64,000 bases of DNA from Rufibacter roseolus (GCF_017916365.1 NZ_JAFMSU010000002.1:558001-622000), one strand, 5' to 3'. Shown: positions 33,975 through 42,979, numbered from the stretch's first letter. A program made the numbers and translations. The notes: generated from the letters alone by a model not told the origin.

Positions 33975-34742
33975 ATGCACAGATTAGGACTATGTTTGTC
34001 TGGCGGAGCCGCCAGGGGAGTAGCCCATTTAGGGGTTTTGCAGGCGTTAAAGGAAATGGGAATTCCCATCCACGCCATATCAGGAGTTAGCTCCGGCGCC
34101 ATCGTCGGGGCTTTTTTTGCAGCCGGTTACACACCGGAGGAAGTGCTGGAAATGGTTTGCTGTCTGCCCTTGCCCAAACTCCTCAGGCCAGCCCTGAACC
34201 GGGGAATTTTGCATACGCATGCTTTGCACAAGATTTTTGAGGAGCACCTGAAGGAAAGGACCTTTGAAGAACTTCCTATCAAACTCACCATCTCTGCCCT
34301 GGACCTGGTAGAAGGAAGCACCGTGTATTTCACACAGGGTTCTTTGGTGGAGGCCTTGAAAGCGTCTTCGGCGGTGCCGGTCTTGTTCAAGCCTATGCAA
34401 ATAGAGAAAAGACTGCTGGTAGATGGTGGCATCGTCAATAACCTGCCGGTGGAATGCATTACCGGGGAGTGCGACAAAATCATAGGGGTACACGTAAACC
34501 CCACCCTGCACAACGCCGAGATCAACAGCATTAGGCAGGTGACCGAACGCATCTTCCACCTGGCGGTGCATGCTAACATCCAGAGCCGGATTTCCCTCTG
34601 CGACCTGCTGCTGGAGCCACCCAAACTCACCGAGTACCATATTTATGACCTGAAAAGGGCCAAGGAAATGTACAACGTAGGCTACGAGTACACTTTAGGC
34701 TTAAGGTCTGAAATTGAGGTGCTTCTGGATAATAAAAAATAG
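33975..34742 (+). CDS. Patatin-like phospholipase, RssA type
   Basis: A 255-residue lipid acyl hydrolase. The oxyanion loop is SGGAARGVAHLG, the nucleophile elbow GVSSG has Ser39, and the catalytic dyad is completed by Asp150 in VDGG. It has no signal peptide, so it is probably cytoplasmic, like E. coli RssA and bacterial relatives of YchK. It starts 3 bases after the MBL-fold stop. The natural lipid substrate is unknown. Confidence 0.9.
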   Translation: MHRLGLCLSGGAARGVAHLGVLQALKEMGIPIHAISGVSSGAIVGAFFAAGYTPEEVLEMVCCLPLPKLLRPALNRGILHTHALHKIFEEHLKERTFEELPIKLTISALDLVEGSTVYFTQGSLVEALKASSAVPVLFKPMQIEKRLLVDGGIVNNLPVECITGECDKIIGVHVNPTLHNAEINSIRQVTERIFHLAVHANIQSRISLCDLLLEPPKLTEYHIYDLKRAKEMYNVGYEYTLGLRSEIEVLLDNKK

Positions 34743-34874
34743 TTTCACTATATTTTAAAAGTCCTATAAGATAGTTTGAAAAGTGAACTTTCTTGCAGAA
34801 GCTACTCCGTAATAGTCAAAATAAAGGTCAGGCTCACCCGTTCTAAGGTTTTACGTTCCACCTTATTTGACTCT

Positions 34875-35492
34875 ATGAAAAAGTTGCTCTACCTCATTGC
34901 TTTCCTTTTGGTATTCACCCACGCCAGAGCCCAGGAAAACCGGGGGACTTTGGTTCCCGCCAAGATCTTCCAACGTTCCGTCATGGTGGGCGGCAGCGTG
35001 TCTGGTTCCTATAAAAGAATCAATATCACCAGCAACAGTGAACCCATCACAGGGCACCGCCAGCAGTATGACATGGATGCCAAGGTGGGTTATTTTGTGC
35101 TGAGTGATTTTGCAGTGGGCCTGAAAGGGTCTGTCTACCATTACAAAGAGAAGATGGCTGACCAGATTCCCACGCAGGCTACCAACATCCTTGCAGGTCC
35201 ATTCGTGCGCTATTACCTCAACAATGGTGTTTTTGGAGAAGCCAGCGCCGCAGTAGGGATCAACAACCGACCTAACGCTTCCAAAACCGATCTCATGGAA
35301 TATAGGGGCGGAGTTGGGTATGCCATTTTCATTAACCCTAAAATTGCCGTGGAGCCAGCCCTCATGTTTTCTTATTATCAGGAGAAACGTCCTGCTGAGG
35401 GCAACCGCAAATTGACGGAATGGGGACCATCGGTTAACGTGGGCTTACAGGTGTATTTGTTCAGGGAGCGTAAATTCCACTTAACACGGTAA
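34875..35492 (+). CDS. Small outer-membrane beta-barrel protein
   Basis: A 205-residue exported protein. The signal peptide ends FTHARA before Gln. The mature part alternates polar and aromatic residues in strands (YDMDAKVGYFVLSDFAVGLKG, GPFVRYYLNNGVFGEASAAVG), as in eight-stranded porin-like barrels (OMP_b-brl family). ATG at 34875 gives the signal sequence; an in-frame ATG at 34776 would place 33 unrelated residues ahead of it. Function unknown. A terminator follows at 35514-35540. Confidence 0.8.
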   Translation: MKKLLYLIAFLLVFTHARAQENRGTLVPAKIFQRSVMVGGSVSGSYKRINITSNSEPITGHRQQYDMDAKVGYFVLSDFAVGLKGSVYHYKEKMADQIPTQATNILAGPFVRYYLNNGVFGEASAAVGINNRPNASKTDLMEYRGGVGYAIFINPKIAVEPALMFSYYQEKRPAEGNRKLTEWGPSVNVGLQVYLFRERKFHLTR

Positions 35493-35513
35493 CCGGTAAA
35501 CATAATATGAAGG

Positions 35514-35540
35514 AAAACCAGCTGAACGGCTGGTTTTTTT
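35514..35540 (+). terminator. Terminator after the beta-barrel gene
   Basis: Nine-base arms AAAACCAGC and GCTGGTTTT followed by a run of T. Confidence 0.8.
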
Positions 35541-35571
35541 GTAATATTGTTGTTGGATTCACTTATATGTT

Positions 35572-36120
35572 ATGTTTGGAAAGGCTTTAGCAAAGGTCAT
35601 ATTTAAAGTTGCCGGTTGGAAGTTGAACGGAGCCATGCCTCCGGGGGTAAAGCAAGCCATCATGGTGGCCGCCCCGCACACCAGTAATTGGGATTTTGTA
35701 TACGCCCGCGCTGCTTTTTACCTTATGGATGTGCCCGTAAAGCTCACCATTAAAAAGGAGGCTTTCTTTTTCCCAATGGGCGCTTTGCTCAGGTCCATGG
35801 GTGCTGTACCCGTAGACCGGAAAAAGAACAACAACCTGGTAGCCGCCATGATTGATATCTTCAAACAAAACGAAGAGATGGTGATGCTGGTAACCCCCGA
35901 GGGAACCCGCAAATACCAACCCCGCTGGAAAAAAGGCTTCTACCACACGGCAGTTGGCGCCGTGGTTCCTATTGTCTTAGGTTACTTGGATTACGCCAAG
36001 AAAGAAGCCGGCATAGGCCCCACCATTTACCCCACCGGAGATTTTGACGCTGATATGCAGAAGATTTTGGCTTTCTATCGCACCGTAACTCCTAAATTCC
36101 CTAGCCAGGGAGTTAGGTAG
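35572..36120 (+). CDS. Lysophospholipid acyltransferase (PlsC-like)
   Basis: A 182-residue acyltransferase of the PlsC superfamily. It carries the HX4D catalytic motif (His36 to Asp41 in HTSNWD) and the glycerophosphate-binding EGTR (110-113). It is shorter than classical PlsC and belongs to the compact soluble or peripheral group common in Bacteroidota. The probable role is acylation of a lysophospholipid or related acceptor at the membrane. It follows the beta-barrel gene after a terminator, so it has its own promoter. Confidence 0.87.
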   Translation: MFGKALAKVIFKVAGWKLNGAMPPGVKQAIMVAAPHTSNWDFVYARAAFYLMDVPVKLTIKKEAFFFPMGALLRSMGAVPVDRKKNNNLVAAMIDIFKQNEEMVMLVTPEGTRKYQPRWKKGFYHTAVGAVVPIVLGYLDYAKKEAGIGPTIYPTGDFDADMQKILAFYRTVTPKFPSQGVR

Positions 36121-36135
36121 TTTTAATAGAAGAAC

Positions 36136-36187
36136 AAAGAAGTGTTAAGAGGCTGTTTTTCTGAAAGCAGGCTCTTAACACTTCTTT
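36136..36187 (+). terminator. Terminator of the acyltransferase gene
   Basis: Sixteen-base arms AAAGAAGTGTTAAGAG and CTCTTAACACTTCTTT around an 20-base inner part, with T-rich sequence after it. Confidence 0.75.
36144..36179. repeat. 36-bp dispersed dyad element, copy 12
   Basis: GTTAAGAGGCTG at the left, CAGGCTCTTAAC at the right, inner TTT and AAA tracts in place. It forms the core of the terminator at 36136-36187. Confidence 0.6.
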
Positions 36188-36290
36188 TGTTTTATAAGCA
36201 GGATAACCAGGATTATTCATGATTATGCGGATTATCTAAAGAAGACTATTTGATACACCTCCTTTTAGAAAACAAAACCAAATTTAGGTA

Positions 36291-36356
36291 GAGACCAGGC
36301 ACCGCCTTGTCTCCACGTTAGCTGATTAAAGTAGGGGCAATCACTTGTGGTTGCCC
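36291..36356. repeat. Pair of REP-like palindromes
   Basis: First GAGACCAGGC-acc-GCCTTGTCTC (36291-36313, one mismatch in the stem), then GGGCAA-N10-TTGCCC (36335-36356) with an inner CAC/GTG. Stem-loops opening GTAGAGAC and GTAGGGGCAA are of the kind that recur as REP elements in many bacteria. Confidence 0.55.
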
Positions 36357-36682
36357 TTGGGTTTACCCGCGTAGTCATGGTTGTTGGTGATAAAACCAAC
36401 AATGGAACTAAACACCAATAATAAGTTGAACTGGGCGAGCACCAATAGTGAGCCCTTGAAACAAATACAGACCTCCTCTCATTTGTATCCTGAAAGGATC
36501 TTGTTGGCAAGTGGCAGTAGCAGAGATTCTATGTTTTTCTAGTTCGCCCACAAGATCTTTCCAAGATGACAATGAGAGGGGACAAACCAAGATGATTAGG
36601 AGGGTTAGGGCAAAATGATAAAGCCGGAAAGAACCGATGATCTATAGGAATAGAGATACCATTGAATCTCTCCTTCAATAAA

Positions 36683-36741
36683 AAAGCGTCTGCCGTTTAG
36701 AGCCTGCTTTCATGAAACAAGACCTAAACGGCAGACGCTTT
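36683..36741 (-). terminator. Terminator of smc
   Basis: Eighteen-base perfect arms (36683-36700 and 36724-36741), T-rich on the minus strand after the stem, just downstream of the smc stop. Confidence 0.8.
36695..36729. repeat. 36-bp dispersed dyad element, one base short
   Basis: GTTTAGAGCCTG at the left and ACCTAAAC at the right, 35 bases, inside the smc terminator. Confidence 0.5.
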
Positions 36742-36757
36742 AAATTAATAAGTCTTT

Positions 36758-39700
36758 CTAAGCAGACATAGCCGCTTCTGTCACTGGTTCCGGAGCCAGG
36801 TCTCTCAGATCAACCGGAATTACCCTTGAAACCCCCACTTCCAGCATGGTGATGCCGTAGATCACATCGGTGGAGACCATGGTGCGTTTGTTGTGCGTCA
36901 CCACGATGAACTGCGAATCGTTGGAGAACTTCTTCACGATGTTGTTGAACTTGTCAATATTGGCATCGTCCAGCGGGGCGTCCACCTCATCGAAGATACA
37001 GAACGGCGCGGGCTTGAGCAGGTAGATGGCGAACAGCAGCGAAATGGCCGTCAGTGTTTTCTCACCCCCGGAAAGCTGGTTGATGGTCAAAGGACGCTTC
37101 CCTTTGGGACGGGCCATGATCTCGATCTTCGACTCCAGCGGGTTGCTGGGGTCCGCGATGTACAGGTCACAGGTATCTTCATCTGAGAAGAGGGACCGGA
37201 ATACGCGCATGAAGTTCTCCTTGATCTGGTCAAAGGCGGCCAGGTATTTCTCCTTGGCCACGGTGTCAATCTCCGCGATGGTGTCCATCAGCTGGGTCTT
37301 TGCATCCAGGAGGTCATTTTTCTGCGTGAGGATGAATTGGTTACGGGTATCGATTTCCTGGTAAGCCTCGGCGGCCATTGGATTCACCGGCCCGATGTTC
37401 TCCAGTTTCCCCTTCACGCTGTGCACCTGCTGGCTCAGTTCCTCGTTGCTGATGTCTAGCTTCTCGGTAGGGGCCTCGGCCAGATCCTCAGGGTTCATGT
37501 TGAACTCCGCCGACAGACGCTCAATCACGGACACCAACTTGATGCGGGTATCGGTGATGGCCTGGTTCATGGACTGGAATACCTCATCGGTGTTCTGCTT
37601 CTTGCGCTGCAGTTCTCGGATGCTCTTTTCCTTTTCGTCTATTTCGCCGCGCAGGGTGAAATAGGCTTTCTCAATCTCCTCCAACTCGCGGGCCATTTCC
37701 TTGCGGGCCACCATGCCTTCTTCCAGCAGTTGGTTCTGGTCTTCCACAAACTGATCCAAAGAGACAGTCTCATCCTCGGCGCGGTTCAGCTCGTCCTGCA
37801 GTTGCACCAGGCGCTCCTGGTGGTTCATGACAGTCTTCTGCTTGTAGGCCAGTTCCTGCTGGATGCTTTGCAGCCGGTTCTTCAATTGGTGGAACTTAAT
37901 GTTCTCCTGGTTGAAGATGCCGCTGACTTCGGTGATGATTTCGTTCTGTTTTTCCAAAACCTGGCTTAAACCAGAGAGCTCCTGCTCGTAGCTATTCAGG
38001 GCCAGGTTCTTGCTCTCGGCTTCAGGCATCAGGTCGGCTAGCTTGTCGCCCAGGTCCTGGATTTTCTCGAAGAGCTCGTCTTTCTTGCTGGCCTGGTTCT
38101 GCTGGTTCAAGAGGAACTGCTCATAGCGCACTTTGTGGCTCACCAACTCCTGCTGCAGGTTGTTGATGTCACGTTCCTGCAAACGGATCTGCTCCTGTTG
38201 GGTAGATTCCTTCTGGTTTTGCAGCACCTGCTGTAGCGTGGTGATCTTCAGCTTTATCTTTTCCTGCTCCTCCTGCAGTTCCTCTAACTCCTCGGCCAAT
38301 TGCTCCAGGTTCTGCTTGCGGCCTAATCGGTTCCCGTCAAACAAGCCAACAGATCCGCCGGCCAAACTCAGCGGCTTCTTGATCGCGGAGCCATCCGTGA
38401 GGATGTAGGTTCGGCCGTCGTTGAGGAAAAGCTCGGTTTCCGCGGAATCAGTGAGATAGACTTCGCTGAGCATGAAGCGCAGGAGAGAATGGTATTTCTC
38501 TTCGGCGGCCACCACCTCCAGCGCTGCTTTGTATTTAGGCGTGCTGATGGTATCCGGGATCTCCATTTCCTCTACCTCGGAGAGGATGATGAAGCTGGCG
38601 CGGCCCTTGTTCTGCTCCTTCAAGAGTTCAATGGCTTCTACGGCTTCCTCCGGGGAGTCCACCACGAAGAAGTTCATGTACGGCTCCAGGTACGTCTCAA
38701 TGAGGTTTTTGTACTCTGGGTCGCAGGAGATGATGTCTGAGAGGAGCGGGGCTGGTTTTTCCCAGTTATCAGACTTATATAGGAATTTGATGGCCTCGGG
38801 GAAACCTTCCAGGTTGTCCACCAACGACTTCATCAGGTTGTACTGGTTTTTCTTCGCGTCGTGCTCGCGGTTCAGGTCAATGAGGTGCTGACGGTGCTCG
38901 TGCAGCGTTTCCTCGGTTTTGGTCATCTCGGTGCGGAGTTGGTTTTCCGCTTCCTGCAGCTCGGCCAGGTTTTCCTGGGCCTCTTCCAGCAACATTTTGG
39001 TTTCGGCCAGGGAAGCTTCGTGCTGCTGCGCGATCTCGTTCTCGTGGCCTTCCATTTCCTGCAGGCGCTCCAGCTCCAAACGGTGGCTCTGCATCTGCAC
39101 CTGCGTGATCTCTATGCTTTTGTTTACCGTGAACGCCTCGTTCTGCACTTGGCGCTGGGCCATGGTTTTTTCCTGCAGCTGGCGGTTCAGGTCGGCTTTC
39201 TGCTGGTTCACGTGCTCCAGCTCTTTCTTGGTGAGGCCCAGCTGTTCCTCAGAAATGAGCAGTTCTTCCTGGATCTGCTCCAAATCGTTCTGCAGCTGAC
39301 CCAGGCTGTGCTCGGTTTGCGTGATGCTGGCAGTGTCAAGATTGATCTGCATGTGCAAGGTTTTCACCCGGTCCTGCAGGTACAGGTTGCGCTCGCTTTT
39401 CAACTTGATGTCGTTCTCCTGTTGGCGAAGCTGAGCAGTATGCTCGTGCACCTCTTTCTGCTTGTTTTGCAGATTCAGCTGCGTGCGGTCCAGCAGGGTT
39501 TTCTGCTCCTGAAGCATATCTTCAAGTTGGGTCAATTCCTCTGAATAGGAGCCTTTGCGTTCGGTTTCCTTCTGAAGCTCGTTCTCCAACCGCTCCAGCG
39601 CCTCCTGGTGGTGGCCTATGTTGCGGCGGGCGTACTCCAGGCTCAGTTTCTTGTATTCGTCTTTGAGGTTGAGGTAACGCTCGGCGGTTTTAGCCTGGCG

Positions 39701-40318
39701 CTCCAGGCTCTTGAGGTTTTTGCCTATCTCGAACAGCACATCTTCCACGCGCTCCAAGTCGGCATCGGTCTCCTCCAGTTTCTTCAGCGTCTGTTTTTTC
39801 CGCACCTTGAACTTGGAGATCCCAGCGGCTTCCTCAAACAGGTTCCGGCGCGAGTTGTCCTTGTCGGTGAGGATGTCGTCCACCATCTTCAGCTCGATGA
39901 TGGCGTAGGAGTCAGAGCCTATCCCGGTGTCCAAGAACAGGTCGTTGATGTCTTTGAGGCGGCAGGTGACGTTGTTGAGCAGGTATTCGCTCTCACCGGA
40001 CCGGTAGTAGCGACGGGTGATGGTCACCTGCGAGTACTCGGTGGGCAGGATGCCCTTGTTATTGTTGAACGTGAGCGACACCTCGGCCATCTGCTGCGGC
40101 TTCCGGTTTTTGGTACCGTTGAAAATCACGCTCTCCATCTTATCGGAGCGCAGGTTCCGTGTCTTCTGCTCGCCCAGCACCCACCGGATGGCGTCCACGA
40201 TGTTGGACTTGCCACAACCATTGGGCCCTACAATACCCGTAATGCCGCTGTCAAAGTTAATGGTGACTTTGTCGCCGAAACTCTTGAAGCCTTTGATCTC
40301 TAATCTTGCTAATTCCAT
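36758..40318 (-). CDS. smc: Chromosome segregation protein SMC
   Basis: A 1186-residue condensin ATPase that compacts and helps segregate chromosomes. The N-terminal head has Walker A GPNGCGKSN (31-39). Two long coiled coils (about 170-500 and 680-1000) flank a hinge near 510-680 with glycine-rich turns. The C-terminal head has the signature LSGGEKTLTA and Walker B FCIFDEVDAPLDDAN. Full length for the family. ATG at 40318 (MELARLEIKGFKSFG) fits the usual SMC start; an ATG two codons upstream is also possible. No scpA or scpB is adjacent. Confidence 0.97.
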   Translation of the reverse strand: MELARLEIKGFKSFGDKVTINFDSGITGIVGPNGCGKSNIVDAIRWVLGEQKTRNLRSDKMESVIFNGTKNRKPQQMAEVSLTFNNNKGILPTEYSQVTITRRYYRSGESEYLLNNVTCRLKDINDLFLDTGIGSDSYAIIELKMVDDILTDKDNSRRNLFEEAAGISKFKVRKKQTLKKLEETDADLERVEDVLFEIGKNLKSLERQAKTAERYLNLKDEYKKLSLEYARRNIGHHQEALERLENELQKETERKGSYSEELTQLEDMLQEQKTLLDRTQLNLQNKQKEVHEHTAQLRQQENDIKLKSERNLYLQDRVKTLHMQINLDTASITQTEHSLGQLQNDLEQIQEELLISEEQLGLTKKELEHVNQQKADLNRQLQEKTMAQRQVQNEAFTVNKSIEITQVQMQSHRLELERLQEMEGHENEIAQQHEASLAETKMLLEEAQENLAELQEAENQLRTEMTKTEETLHEHRQHLIDLNREHDAKKNQYNLMKSLVDNLEGFPEAIKFLYKSDNWEKPAPLLSDIISCDPEYKNLIETYLEPYMNFFVVDSPEEAVEAIELLKEQNKGRASFIILSEVEEMEIPDTISTPKYKAALEVVAAEEKYHSLLRFMLSEVYLTDSAETELFLNDGRTYILTDGSAIKKPLSLAGGSVGLFDGNRLGRKQNLEQLAEELEELQEEQEKIKLKITTLQQVLQNQKESTQQEQIRLQERDINNLQQELVSHKVRYEQFLLNQQNQASKKDELFEKIQDLGDKLADLMPEAESKNLALNSYEQELSGLSQVLEKQNEIITEVSGIFNQENIKFHQLKNRLQSIQQELAYKQKTVMNHQERLVQLQDELNRAEDETVSLDQFVEDQNQLLEEGMVARKEMARELEEIEKAYFTLRGEIDEKEKSIRELQRKKQNTDEVFQSMNQAITDTRIKLVSVIERLSAEFNMNPEDLAEAPTEKLDISNEELSQQVHSVKGKLENIGPVNPMAAEAYQEIDTRNQFILTQKNDLLDAKTQLMDTIAEIDTVAKEKYLAAFDQIKENFMRVFRSLFSDEDTCDLYIADPSNPLESKIEIMARPKGKRPLTINQLSGGEKTLTAISLLFAIYLLKPAPFCIFDEVDAPLDDANIDKFNNIVKKFSNDSQFIVVTHNKRTMVSTDVIYGITMLEVGVSRVIPVDLRDLAPEPVTEAAMSA

Positions 40319-40725
40319 ACGCATCGGCCAGAAAACCCGACCCCAACTTCAAAAATACAAAAAAGAGCGTTGAGTTAAACAATTCAGGAGCTGGATTGAG
40401 GAGGATGTTTGTTTTCGGGCCCTTTCCTGTAAAAGGGCCCGAAATCATAATCCGTTTTTCTCGCCAAAAGCCTGTCCAAAGCCACGAATGCACCACCTTA
40501 TATATGCCTCTGTTTTGAAAGGCATAACCCTGTGATAGGAAAAAGTGTTCATCCTTTTGGCGCCTGAGAGACCGAATAAACCGCAACTACAAGATTATGA
40601 CTGGTTTAAAGAAGCCGCTCAAATAACTGTAGGTACATTACCCCGTATAGAAAACGAAGAATTCCCGGAGATAAACCCAGAGCGAAAGATGTGCATTCTC
40701 GTTTTCTAACCATTTATATAAAATT
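40319..40725. other. Intergenic region between smc and wrbA
   Basis: A divergent promoter region of 407 bases without a gene. The only clear structure is the hairpin and dyad at 40411-40446. Confidence 0.5.
40411..40446. repeat. 36-bp dispersed dyad element, copy 14 (hairpin)
   Basis: Thirteen-base perfect arms TTTCGGGCCCTTT and AAAGGGCCCGAAA inside the 36-base frame. It ends AAATC rather than AAAC. Confidence 0.6.
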
Positions 40726-41355
40726 ATGGCAAACGTAAATTTAGCGGTGATCTATTACAGCGCTACCGGTACCAACTACCAACTAGCCCAATGGGCGGCC
40801 GAAAGTGCCAAAGCCGCCGGCGCGGAAGCAAAGATTCTGAGGGTTCAGGAGTTAGCTCCACCAGAAGCCATTGAGCGCAACCCGGCCTGGAAAGCGCACA
40901 CCGATGCTGTGAAAGATGTGCCGGTGGTTTCATTGGCTGACCTGGAGTGGGCCGATGCCATTATTTTCAGTATGCCTACCCGCTACGGGAACGTGCCCGC
41001 GCAGTTGAAAGAGTTTCTGGACAGTACCGGCGGATTGTGGTTTCAGGGCAAACTGGCTAATAAGGTGGTAAGCGCCATGACTTCTGCCCAAAATCCCCAC
41101 GGCGGCCAGGAAGCCACCACGCTGGCGCTGTATACCACCATGTACCACTGGGGCGCCATCATTGCCGCCCCTGGCTACACCGACCAGTCGCTGTTCCCGG
41201 CGGGAGGTAACCCCTACGGAACCAGCGTAAGCGTGGGCCAGGATGGCAGCATCTCCCCAGACGCCCGCGGGGCAGTGGAGCACCAGGCCAGACGTACCGT
41301 AATGGTTGCCTCCTGGGTAAAACAAGGTTTAGGCCAAGGGGTAACGCAAGGGTAA
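40726..41355 (+). CDS. wrbA: NAD(P)H:quinone oxidoreductase, WrbA type
   Basis: A 209-residue flavodoxin-like enzyme that reduces quinones by two electrons using FMN and NAD(P)H, and so protects against redox cycling. The FMN phosphate loop is YYSATGTNYQLA, followed by SMPTRYGNVPAQLKEFLD and MTSAQNPHGGQEATTLALYTTMYHWG, all WrbA signatures. No signal peptide; cytoplasmic. Single gene with its own terminator at 41383-41417. Confidence 0.94.
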   Translation: MANVNLAVIYYSATGTNYQLAQWAAESAKAAGAEAKILRVQELAPPEAIERNPAWKAHTDAVKDVPVVSLADLEWADAIIFSMPTRYGNVPAQLKEFLDSTGGLWFQGKLANKVVSAMTSAQNPHGGQEATTLALYTTMYHWGAIIAAPGYTDQSLFPAGGNPYGTSVSVGQDGSISPDARGAVEHQARRTVMVASWVKQGLGQGVTQG

Positions 41356-41382
41356 TCGCCAACGCATATAGAATATAAAAGA

Positions 41383-41417
41383 AAAGGGCTGGTTGCTTTA
41401 TGCAGCCAGCCCTTTTT
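41383..41417. terminator. Terminator between wrbA and the DUF4159 gene
   Basis: Ten-base arms AAAGGGCTGG and CCAGCCCTTT with a T run on the plus strand; usable in both directions. Confidence 0.8.
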
Positions 41418-41427
41418 AATGGGGTGA

Positions 41428-41463
41428 GTTTAATAGCCATTTTTTACTTAAAGCCATTAAAGT
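41428..41463. repeat. Degenerate 36-bp dyad element
   Basis: GTTTAATAGCC then TTTTTT, TTAAAGCC and ATTAAAGT. The spacing is right for the family, but the right end departs from AAAC. Confidence 0.3.
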
Positions 41464-41502
41464 AGAGAGTAGCTTTAAATGGATGGTAGCTAAGAGAATA
41501 GC

Positions 41503-42168
41503 CTAAAAATTAGTCAAAGCATAAGAGATCAGGTTGGCGCCCATGCGCAGGGCCGCCTGGTGCTTTTCTACCGGGTCATTGTGCACCGACTGGTCCTCCC
41601 AACCGTTACCTAAATCGCACTCATAGGAATAGAAACACACCAGCCGTCCCTGGTAGATGATCCCGAAGCCCTGGGGAGGTTTGTTGTCATGCTCGTGGAT
41701 TTTAGGCAGGCCACGGGGAAAATCAAACTTCTGGTGGTACACGGGGTGGTTAAAAGGCAGCTCTATGAAATCCAGTTCCGGGAAAACCTTCTTCATCTCG
41801 CGCCGCGCGAATTTGTCCAAGCCGTAGTTATCATCTATGTGCAGAAAGCCGCCGCCGGTAAGGTATTTTCTCAGGTTCTGGACCTCGGCCTCAGTGAAGA
41901 TCACGTTGCCGTGGCCCGTCATGTGCACAAAGGGGTAGTCCAGCAACTCGGGGCTGCCGGGTTCCACGGTCTCTTCCTGCGGCGCGATGTTGGCCTTCAG
42001 TTCCTGGTTACAGAAAGCAATGAGGTTAGGCAACGAGGTTTTGTTTGCGTACCAGTCACCGCCACCGCCGTACTTGAGGCGGGCAATCCGGAAACTAGGC
42101 CGCTGGGCCCAGGCCGCGCCGGTTCCCAGTAATATAAGTAAGAACCAGAGGAGAAGCCGTTTTTGCAT
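41503..42168 (-). CDS. DUF4159 domain protein, exported
   Basis: A 221-residue protein with a signal peptide ending GAAWA before Gln. It matches DUF4159, a Bacteroidota and planctomycete family with a glutamine-amidotransferase-like fold: RIARLKYGGGGDWYANK, then FVHMTGHGN, LTGGGFLHIDDNYG and a late SYECDLGNGWED. The catalytic residues of amidotransferases are not evident. The function is unknown; relatives often sit beside MoxR and DUF58 genes, not seen here. The start codon lies inside a 36-bp dyad. It follows rsmE by 27 bases on the same strand. Confidence 0.85.
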   Translation of the reverse strand: MQKRLLLWFLLILLGTGAAWAQRPSFRIARLKYGGGGDWYANKTSLPNLIAFCNQELKANIAPQEETVEPGSPELLDYPFVHMTGHGNVIFTEAEVQNLRKYLTGGGFLHIDDNYGLDKFARREMKKVFPELDFIELPFNHPVYHQKFDFPRGLPKIHEHDNKPPQGFGIIYQGRLVCFYSYECDLGNGWEDQSVHNDPVEKHQAALRMGANLISYALTNF

Positions 42169-42194
42169 GGTTTTTCAGAAAAGAAGCTTAAAAC
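42159..42194. repeat. 36-bp dispersed dyad element, copy 15
   Basis: Exact match to the family pattern. The start codon of the DUF4159 gene (CAT at 42166-42168) is at offset 7, as in the copy at 4808-4843; it fills the gap to rsmE. Confidence 0.7.
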
Positions 42195-42195
42195 G

Positions 42196-42909
42196 TTAAA
42201 CGTCTAATAGTACGTGAATGGTATGGCAGGCGGCTAAAGCGGCAGTCTCGGTCCGCAAGCGGCTCTGCCCTAATGTAACGGGTTTATAGCCCGCCTGCAA
42301 AGCCTGTGTCACTTCCTCCGGGCTGAAATCACCCTCCGGCCCGATCAGGATGGTATACGTATCCTCACCCGAGATGCTTTTGGCCAAGGAGTGCCGTTCC
42401 TGGCCTTCCACCAGATGCGCAATGAACCGCTGCCCGGTGGCGGGCTGTTGCAGAAAATCCGCATAACGGGTCAAAGGGTGCAGGGTAGGCAAATACGCTT
42501 TCACAGATTGCTTCATGGCGCTCACCGCGATTTTCTCTATGCGCTCCAGGTTAAGGTTTTTGCGTTCAGAGCGGGCACAATGCAGAAAGGTGATCTCGTC
42601 AATACCCATCTCTACGGCCTTCTCCACAAACCACTCCATGCGGTCCATGTTCTTGGTGGGCGCCACCGCCACATGAATTCTGTAGCCCCGCTTCTGGTAC
42701 TCCGGGTGGCTCTGTAAGATACTTATTTTCGTTTTCTTAGGGTTGGCCTCTGCAATCTCTGCTTCAAATAAACCGCCCCGGCCGTCTACCAGCGTCACCG
42801 CATCGCCCTGGGCCAACCTTAACACCCGGGCGCAGTGCTTGGACTCCTCCTCAGATAAGGTGTAAGACGCGTCATTGGGTTGCAGGTCAGGGGTGAAGAA
42901 GAGGTGCAT
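42196..42909 (-). CDS. rsmE: 16S rRNA m3U1498 methyltransferase
   Basis: A 237-residue SPOUT-class methyltransferase that makes N3-methyluridine 1498 in 16S rRNA using SAM. The N-terminal PUA-like domain begins MHLFFTPDL and contains ESKHCARVLRL. The knotted C-terminal domain has ILIGPEGDFSPEE and LGQSRLRTETAA, which form the SAM site. The frame stays open upstream into pckA on the same strand, but homology starts at ATG 42909. A 36-bp dyad (42919-42954) lies just upstream. Confidence 0.93.
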   Translation of the reverse strand: MHLFFTPDLQPNDASYTLSEEESKHCARVLRLAQGDAVTLVDGRGGLFEAEIAEANPKKTKISILQSHPEYQKRGYRIHVAVAPTKNMDRMEWFVEKAVEMGIDEITFLHCARSERKNLNLERIEKIAVSAMKQSVKAYLPTLHPLTRYADFLQQPATGQRFIAHLVEGQERHSLAKSISGEDTYTILIGPEGDFSPEEVTQALQAGYKPVTLGQSRLRTETAALAACHTIHVLLDV

Positions 42910-42918
42910 GGGGTTTAA

Positions 42919-42954
42919 GTTTAAAAGCCGATTTCCCAAAAATACGGCAAAAAC
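42919..42954. repeat. 36-bp dispersed dyad element, copy 16
   Basis: Exact match to the family pattern, 10 bases before the rsmE start. It shares GATTTCCCAAAAA with the copy at 7653. Confidence 0.7.
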
Positions 42955-42979
42955 GCTCAGGGTGGCGGGGTAAATAAAA

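Larger units (their letters stand above)
36121..36757. other. 640-bp intergenic region with terminators and REP-like palindromes
   Basis: No gene. It contains the terminator of the acyltransferase gene (36136-36187), two REP-like palindromes (36291-36313 and 36335-36356) and the smc terminator (36683-36741). The terminators each enclose a copy of the 36-bp dyad. Confidence 0.6.

Noticed and set aside
36265-36510. 81-codon minus-strand open frame
   Set aside because: It overlaps the REP-like palindromes, has a low-complexity Ser/Tyr/Cys composition and resembles no protein; probably non-coding.
38861-39544. Long plus-strand open frame opposite smc
   Set aside because: It is the antisense of the SMC coiled coil. 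Its Leu/Val/Phe-rich product is a by-product of Gln/Glu/Lys codons on the other strand.
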